Both the position numbers and the translations under genes were made by a program. This document shows, piece by piece, positions 14,701-23,637 of a stretch of DNA of 64,000 nucleotides. The stretch is from Pisaster brevispinus (taxonomy: Eukaryota > Echinodermata > Asteroidea > Forcipulatida > Asteriidae): positions 124,001-188,000 of the forward strand of contig JAMKCF010000013.1 in NCBI GenBank assembly GCA_023634235.1, in the 5' to 3' direction. The first letter of the stretch is position 1, and every line of letters begins with the position of its first letter. Under the pieces are notes generated by a model, which saw nothing but the letters and a program-made list of their open reading frames with translations, was not told the origin of the DNA and did not search any database.

Positions 14701-17700
14701 CTTAATAGCATAAATCTAAGAAAAATGAAGAGAGATGTACAAGACATTTGTTTAGCTTGTATCAATCTGATTTTTATATTCATCCATGTTTTAAATCTTC
14801 ATAATATCTCAAGTACTTCTTTTTTAATAAGAACAATAGCAGCAATAAGCCTCTTGATCGAATTCACCAGACGTCATCATCACAATATTATTGGTAGCTC
14901 TGCTTTATAGTCAATGTACGTGTGCAAAGTGTAGTGTAAACAAGCTAACCATAATTTCCACAAGCATTTTTGACTCCTAAAACAAGCCATTTGCAAGTTA
15001 GATTTGAATGTTGTCTGGTACAATGACTTGCTTTGTCACAAGTTACCACTTAAATTTGAATTCCTCAGACTGCGGAGACGTAAGCAACTATCTCGATAGT
15101 TTGAGTAATTTAAATGTGACCAAGCAAGTCATTGTACCAGACATAATTCAATTCTAACTCGCAAATGGCTTATTGGCAAGCATAGCAGAGAGTATACAGC
15201 CGCACGTTGCGTTAGTTCAAGGGGTTGTTCGTAAAAATATTTATATATTTTAAAAACACACAAGAGATAAAAGACTCACCGATTGAGAAGTCCTACTGAC
15301 TGATCCAAGGTAGATGTCATACTGAGTGTTGCTTTCCAGGGGTTTGTTGTCAAAACTTCCCTGTGTTTCTCCGTCACCCACAGTGAATGTTGCAGGGAGA
15401 TCCTTCTTAGGTAATTCTGCTGCTACATAATCAAGAGTTGGTGCAGTGGATCGTTGGTACCTTGATCCCCTGGTTTCCCTTCTAGTAGTGACTGTCTTAA
15501 CCCGCCGTACACCAACTTGCATCCCTCTAAAATAGTCATTGATGAAGTAGTTAAATTTCTGATTTCATTGGTTCAGTAATAATGTTGCTATTTTCTTGAG
15601 CAAGTTAATTTCTTTCAATACCACACAGAGGCAAATTTTAAAACTAAAAAATTAGGCTTCACTCAACAGCACAAGTTGAACAAGGCAAAGGTGAATGTTG
15701 GTGCAGGATGTTCTGTCGATTGACTTTAAGAATTTAAATTTGAAATGTTTGTCAATCTAAGTAACACAAAATAATTTTGCTGAAAAGGGCTAACCAAGAG
15801 CTAATTTCTTAACTCTTAATCCAGGCCTTGAATGTTACAGGGTAAACATCATTTGCATCCTTTAAACTTACGTCATGTACTTTGACGAGGACGGAAGATT
15901 CAAAGCTATAGTGACTGTGGAAGAAGTCAAATCTGAGATATCTTTTTGGGATAGCATGGTCGGAGCAGAAAGATCTGTAAGGTCAAAGAAAAAAGTACCT
16001 TGGGAACATTCTCTTTCCGAAGAATCATAAGGGAGCATCTTAAAAGTCAGAATGGTTGAAAAGTTGTAATTGGATCGGTTAAGTATTCCAGCAGGCGTAC
16101 ATTGACCAGTCAGTTTGACTGCCAGAATGATCCGTTGGAAAGTTCTAATTGGATCGGTTAAGTATTCCGGCAGGTGTACATTGACTTGTCCGTTTGACTG
16201 CTGAAATTATCTGTTGGAAAGTTTTGATTGGATCGGTTTAGTCATCCAGCAAGCGTAGGACTCCATAAATTCATTTCAACTAAATTATGACAATTGAAAG
16301 CTTTGTCACACAATACCTGTCTCAACTGCAGTAAATGCCTCTAATATTGCTGTCTCTCCAACACCAACACTGTTGAAACCTTTCAGTCGGAAATCATATT
16401 TTGTGGATGGTTCTAAACCGCTAATGTTATTATGCATATCTGATGGTTCTATATCGACCGCTTCGAATGAGTTGATTGGACTAAAGCTGGTATCATAAGG
16501 TTTCTCCAGCACCCTGTATAAAAGCTGTACATTGTTTTTAAAATAGGAAATAAAAAGCCACTGATAATTACTACAAACATTAACACCTGACATCGCTACA
16601 AGTAAATTTAATTGAGGTTACAAATACTGAAATCTTGAATAATTGGACTGGCATAAATATTTGTTTTGATCTAAACAATCTGTTATAAAAACTCACTGTA
16701 TATTTAGTTATAACACCATTTCTTTGACCACAGGGTATTTCACTCCAGCTAACTGTAACACTATGCTTCGTTGATGAAGTACTCTTGAAATCTGTTGGAG
16801 ATCCTGTTGGCTCTAAAATTGTAATTTAAACACAAAACATCCTTATGCTCAAAATTCAATATTTGGGATTAGTCACGATAATGACTAGAAAGTATTAGAA
16901 TCACACTCTGTGCTGAGTTAATAAAACGGTTTGTCTACCTAGTATCTAAACCTGAACATTTCTTCAACATCTTCTCTCTACATAGATAACTTCAGGCCTA
17001 TGTGGCACAGCAGCAGTCACTTTGTAGGGTGCCTTGGTTTCATTACCAGAAAGATTACGAATAACATGAAGATAGAATAAATGAAAAGCACGTTATACTT
17101 TCTCCTGTTAATGGAGAGAGGTTAATGTTTCTAGGTTAATGTTTCTAGAGGTAATTTACATGCAACCAACCAATGTTTCATTTTTCTTGGAAATGTTACC
17201 ATCTTTTAGAAAATGTTTCTATGCTTCCGACGTGTTCCTTTTGCATGCAGTGTAATTGCTTACTTCTAAATTGTCTGCGAAAGTTACCTAGTGTGACACG
17301 GGCCTTAATTACATCACACACGTGCACAAGTTTTTGCTTCTCCCGACTACAAAGCTGGCACCTTTTGCCTGCAATTTTACCTTAAATCACTCATAATAAA
17401 AATGAATTTCTTATGGCAGAAAACTATAAGTCCAAGAGTCATTACAAAACACATGTTAAAGCCAAGTCAAAAGTATTTATAATGGTATCTCCACCTTTTG
17501 GTAACCCCTGGAGTTTTAGATTTCATTGAGCTTTCTGAGAATGGTATCCTCAGAGAACAGTATATTGCCAGAGAAGTCAATCAGAAGACCAAATCGGTAG
17601 AAAATAATGAGTTTTATCACCAGGCAGACATAAAGAAGTCTGAATTCAGACAACAGTCTGGAAGTTCTCATCCCTATAGATACTCCCCTACCAGAAACTT

Positions 17701-19177
17701 ACCATTTTCAGGTGTTGTGTGTGCGATATAAATGTTCTCCTGAGATTCACCAAGCCCTGCCTCATTCCTGGCAAGTACACGAACCTTGTAGATTGAATTG
17801 GGTAATAAACCAGGATGTGATAGACTGGACTGTCTCGCTGTTATGTTGTGAAAAGTTTCAAATTCACCACCCACCTCTTGGCAAAGATCTCTCTTAACCA
17901 GTTGATACTGTACCGCATAATCAATAACAGGACACTTGTTCTGAGGAGCTTTCCATGTAATGGTTCTGCTGGGATCTTGCACAGAGCTGACTTGATAGTC
18001 TACTGATACAGGAACTGAAAAAACAAAAGTAAAATACAAATGATTTGTCCTTAACGAAACTATGAAAATAATACTTTCATAATTGTTTCAATGTCGTAAC
18101 AACCTTGGCAAGTCTTGTGTCCTGGCCAAACGGTCAAGCTCACTGGACTCAAGCTCTGGTATTTCTGACCAGTAGAGTGTGGGTTCGAGTCCCGGTCTTG
18201 ACAGGTGTGTCCGTAACGAAGACACTTAGCCGTTATTGCTTTGTCCTTTGGATGGGACGTAAAGCTAGAGATCTGGGTGGGGTAATGCACGTAAAAGAAC
18301 CCAATTACACTAGCGTTAAGAGAAGGGGGTTCGCCCAAGTCTTTTCTGGTATGGTTGGCTGCAGATTGCACCATAGCATCTTGTAAACCCTAACATGGTG
18401 CTATGTAAATAAATGGGTCTTATAATTCAAGCATATAGCTTCGCATACCTTGAAGAAAAACATACGGAGTGCTTTGAGATGCCCTCGATTGTGATAAAGC
18501 AGTAACTAATTATTGTTGTTACCATTAAGAGTAATTATTGCAGTCAGTGGCGTATAACCAGACATTTTCATTTGGGGGCTAATCTTTTAATCGATCCTTT
18601 TATCTGTGATTATTGTTTATATCTCACTTGGGTGGAGCAAGGTTTTGAGCCCCGCCCCTTCCCCCACCCTTCTGGTTACGCCACCGTAACGTTTACTTCG
18701 GATTGTTAAAATGTTCGTGTATTCTCAAAAAACATGAAATGTCAAATTCATCTTACTCATGCAATTTGTTTGGCGCTTCCTATTATTAAAGAGCTATTTT
18801 CATTGTTGAACTTAATTGTTTTCTTTTGTAAGGGTCTTGCGATAGCAATTGGTATCGTGAACTTCTTGTCACCGAAATAATTAGTTTTATGTAAATAACT
18901 GATATAATTTGGAAAACGTTTTCAAAATAAAAAAGCGTCTAGACTCAATGTTGTTTGCTAATCTTACCGTAACACATTCTGCAGTTTGGATTAAAGCCAA
19001 TCTGACCATACGGACAAGAGTCTGCAAAAAACAGGATGTTTAAAAATACAACAATTAATAAATGAAAACTAATAAGAAAAATCAGCTGCAACAATAGCAA
19101 AATTTCTTCCGTTCTTTTATTCAGTTAATTTAAATTTAAGTAGCTAACAGCTTCTATATGCAGGAGCTATAACCACA

Positions 19178-19213
<36 letters not shown>

Positions 19214-22200
19214 TTAGCACCAACATCAAAAGTTTGCTCTTATGAGCTGAGGCTTAAAATGATGGTTAGTAAGACTGCTGGAACAGGTGAGCTTTGAGGA
19301 CAAATTAAACATTTCACTACCAGTATCATTTCTAAAGAACCAGTGACATCAGACTTCAAAGTATATGCATCATTATTTTTACAGTACAATATTCCGTTTA
19401 CTAACTGACCACTACACCATACACTATGTCAATTTGTAATTATGCCGGATCATTTTCATTATTCGAAGTCCGCTGACATGTTTGGCATTGCTGGTCATTT
19501 GAATAGTTTGTTTGGAAATGCACGACTTAAATTTGTAAATTTATACCAAGAATGAAAGAAAGACAACAAATTTGAGCGGTCAGACTGTTGAATGTATACT
19601 TACTTTGGCAGTGTTCACCTCTAAATCCTCCTTGACAAAGTACACCAGTCGGGCATGCACCAGAAACTCTGTCACAAGCTTCACCACCGGCACAATGACA
19701 CCCCTGGGCACAATTTACTCCGAACCAACCAACAGAACAGTCTGCATAAAGGAATGATCATGCTGGTTAGAGACAATGTTAATGCTGTAAATTTATTTGA
19801 TTAGTATCCATCTAAAGCTTAACAAAAACAATAATGCTCAGATTTTCTGTCCGAACTTATAAATTTGAAGCTAGACTGCAGAGAGAGTATTGCTAAGAAT
19901 ATTTTGTACAACTTCTGGGTGACTTTATAAAAAGAAATATTTTATGATAAAAAGGGATGTCAATTTGTATAAAGTCTAAACTCACCCTCACAGTTCTCTC
20001 CAGTGAAGCTAGATCTGCAATTACTGCCTGAAGTGCAAGTACCAACTGAACTGTTACAGGCTGCAGTTCCACATCGACATTCCAAATTGCAACCTGCACC
20101 ATACATACCATCTCGGCATCCTAAACAAGACAAGTTGCAAGTTTGTATACTCACAATAGAAATTCAAAAATATCAAAGAAACCCGATACAACTTATAAGG
20201 ATCACAGGTTGAAGTAGGATCGAATTTTGATTTTACTGTCGTCTTGGTATTGAAAAGAATTGAAAATCGGACACTTAAGAATTAATTTACAAGAATATTT
20301 TGTATGAGATCAACATAAATAAAACTAAGGTTCCAATACAGTTATCATATCACTGGCAATTTAAATTAATCTGGGAAGCTGAAAGACTTTAATATTTCTG
20401 CCATTTATATGTTATGTCGCCCTCACGCGGGACATCCTGGCGACTCCAATCTTCTCTGTTCTCTATGCACAGGGAGATAAATCTGTTGTGATCTCCGCAC
20501 CAGCCTCGCGCCTGAGGACACCCACATAGCTCGTTCTCTCTCTCTGCCCCTCAGCCTCAATCCATGAGTTGGTTCCCATAGCCATTCAAGTACAATATTT
20601 TCCTTAATTTTGATGATTTATAACAGCAAAAAAAATAATAATACTAAGTTGTTTCTCACTCATTTATTTGTTTTTTTTATGATGTTCAAAAGGATCTGTA
20701 TTCATACTTTGTTTGCAAGTTGAGCCCGTGAAGCCAGCTGCGCACGTACAACCAAACGGACCTGGAAGACACATTAGATTGCCAACGCAACCACTATCAC
20801 TTTTCATGGTGCATGGGATACCACAGTCTTGACCAAAGCAGTTGTGGTTGTGCACTGTGGAAATATTAAAATAGATCGGTTGTCATTTTTTAATGGCTGT
20901 GCACACTATTGGCAACACCCAACAAACTTTTGGAAATAGTCATAACATCGGTAGAAAGATGGATGGAAAGATCCAAAACAGTACCTCAACATAATGTTGT
21001 CTTTTGATAGATGTTGGTTCTTGTGATCCCTTTGTACATTAGACAAAAATAAAACCCTCTTCTTGAAAACTCAATAATTTGGTTCGGCACGACTCTGGTA
21101 CGCACGTTAAAACCATGTAATACACTGTTGTCACTGGCCCGCACGCACACGGTCTGGGGAACTTACCCGAATGACATCGAACACCGCTAAATCCTGGTGC
21201 GCAGATACAGTCGCCAGTCTTGTCGTCACACTGACCGCCGTTATAACAAAATGGACAGTTATTATCGCACGATGGACCCCATTTGTTGGGAGAGCACTCT
21301 GAAAAAGAAATGTATCAAACAGCTTTTTATTACTATCAATTCAAACCTAAACTCTACACTAAGATACATTTTAAAATGGGAAATGAACATCATGGTCATG
21401 CTATCAAGTAATGTTTTTATGGAAGCTTGCAGTTTGGTGTGTAGGGCGAGTGTGTGACTAGACAAACATTACTTGTGGCAGTGGAAGAGACTGGTCTGAC
21501 AAGTTTAAAATCATCCACAGTTGAAATGTTGTAAAAAAAATTGTATTAATTGGATCTAAATATTTAGGTCCTTATCACTTATTATTAATGAGAAAATAGA
21601 AGGCCAACATATATTTTGATCCCAACAATGCCCGTTTTTAAAACATTGTCAACAATCTAATTGTCTAGTCAATCAAATGAAATAAAATGATAAGCAAAAA
21701 TCTCTTCGAACCAATCTGAGAAGGTTGATTTATTTGTCAAGGGCTTATATGGATACATCTGTGACCACAACAGAATAAAGAAGCTCTTTTATTAGAAGAA
21801 TGAGAAAAAGAAATCATCTGGAAACTTACGTCTTACAAGGAGTTTCATGAGTGCATGGTTCTGTAGACGATGTCTACCAGCAATGAAGCATTCATAGATA
21901 CCAGTATGATTGAGTTGGACATTATGGATACTGATGCTTGATCGGCCATTCCATGCAGTGACATCAACACCATTGTGTCTCCATTGAAGCTCAGTCGGTG
22001 ATCCATTATGCTGTGTCATTGTCAATGTTACATCCTCTCCAGCACTCGTAGTCAAGGTGGATGAGGCTGGAGATACGTCACCTACAATCAATAATAAGCT
22101 CAAGTGACGGACCCTTATATAACTGTATCATTGTCAATGCTACTTCCTTACAGCTTTATCTTGAAAAATGTGTCAGAAGAATGCTTCATCAATTTTTCAT

Positions 22201-23606
22201 TATTTGAAACTAGTTTTAGTGACTGTTTACGTACAGTGAAAACAACAAGATTTTGTTTTAAAAGTGGGTTAAGGGCCCTTGAAAATATTCAATAAAACAC
22301 GAATAATAATCTATACCATTATCCTACATTAAAGGAGTACAACATAATCAAGGTGGGTTCTTGAATCAATTTGAAGGGAGAACAGTAACTCTTGCCACTA
22401 ACTATATACATTATGATGATAAAAAACATAATTCACTGACTTTAAAGTAATATGACAGCAGTTACTATTGTGTCCCTTACCATTTTCACGCAAAACAATT
22501 GTTGTTATCTTCACAGAGTCTTGTGAGCCGAAGATACAGTTGTAAGCACCGAATATGCCTGCCCCAATGGAGTCAAGCGGCATGTTATAAAGTCTGGCAC
22601 TGACTCTGGAATGATCTCTCTCATATCCTCCAGTTGGTAGATTACTGCCACTGCCAGTATCTAGGACACGCTCAAAGGAGACGGCTGCGCCAGTGTCACT
22701 ACCACTTTTATAACCACCAATGAAAAGTCGATTTCTTGCATTAGGAGTTACGTCTTTTGCATAAAGTCCTAAATTGAAGCAGGTGAAATCAGGTACTGCT
22801 CCTAGTCACCAACAAACAAACATTAATGAGAATGTTATAATTACTATAATGTTGATTATCTAAAATTTAAGACTCCATGAATTACCTTGAGCTGGGAAAC
22901 CCATAATGGGAAACCATCCACAAAAGCAAACAATATGAATCTTTTGTTCTTTTCAAAAGCTTATACTGAACAGGGTTTTATATTTCACTTCTTTGGAACA
23001 CAGAGAATGCCGGAGCTGCATTGTCAAAGATCAGAATGTGTGTCAACAGTAAGTATGACTCGCCTGTCAGCGTCAAGGCAAAATAAACCAGATCATCAGC
23101 CAATGGGAAAGGTGAACTTTGAAATACAGCCAACAGTTATATCGTCAGCAATTTCACGAAGGGCCAAAAGTCCCCTGCAGCCTAAAATGTATGTTCGGAG
23201 AAAGCTGCGTTCGAAGGCCGAGTAAAAAAAAAACATGTTTAGCGTCCGGGTTTCTAAAAAAAAAGGAAGGAGTAGGGGCTTTTTATTTTATTTTATTTTT
23301 TTCAAGATGGCCGCCATTCTTTTTTAAATTTCAAATATCCGTTGTTTTTCTACTGTTCAAACACACAATACATAAAAGAAACATGTTGGACAAGACATTG
23401 CACATGTCCGGACTTTTTCAAAAAGAGGAGGAGACAGGGCGCTACTATTTACTATTTTCCAATCTTTTGCTATTTTTTCCAAGATGGCCGCCATGCTAAA
23501 CATGGCTGGCCAAGGTATATTTATTTACAGATTTTGTGCTATTTTATTAAAAAGCACAAAACAAATGATTTGTATCATTTTAGTCTATTTTTCCCCTTTT
23601 TTATGG

Positions 23607-23637
<31 letters not shown>

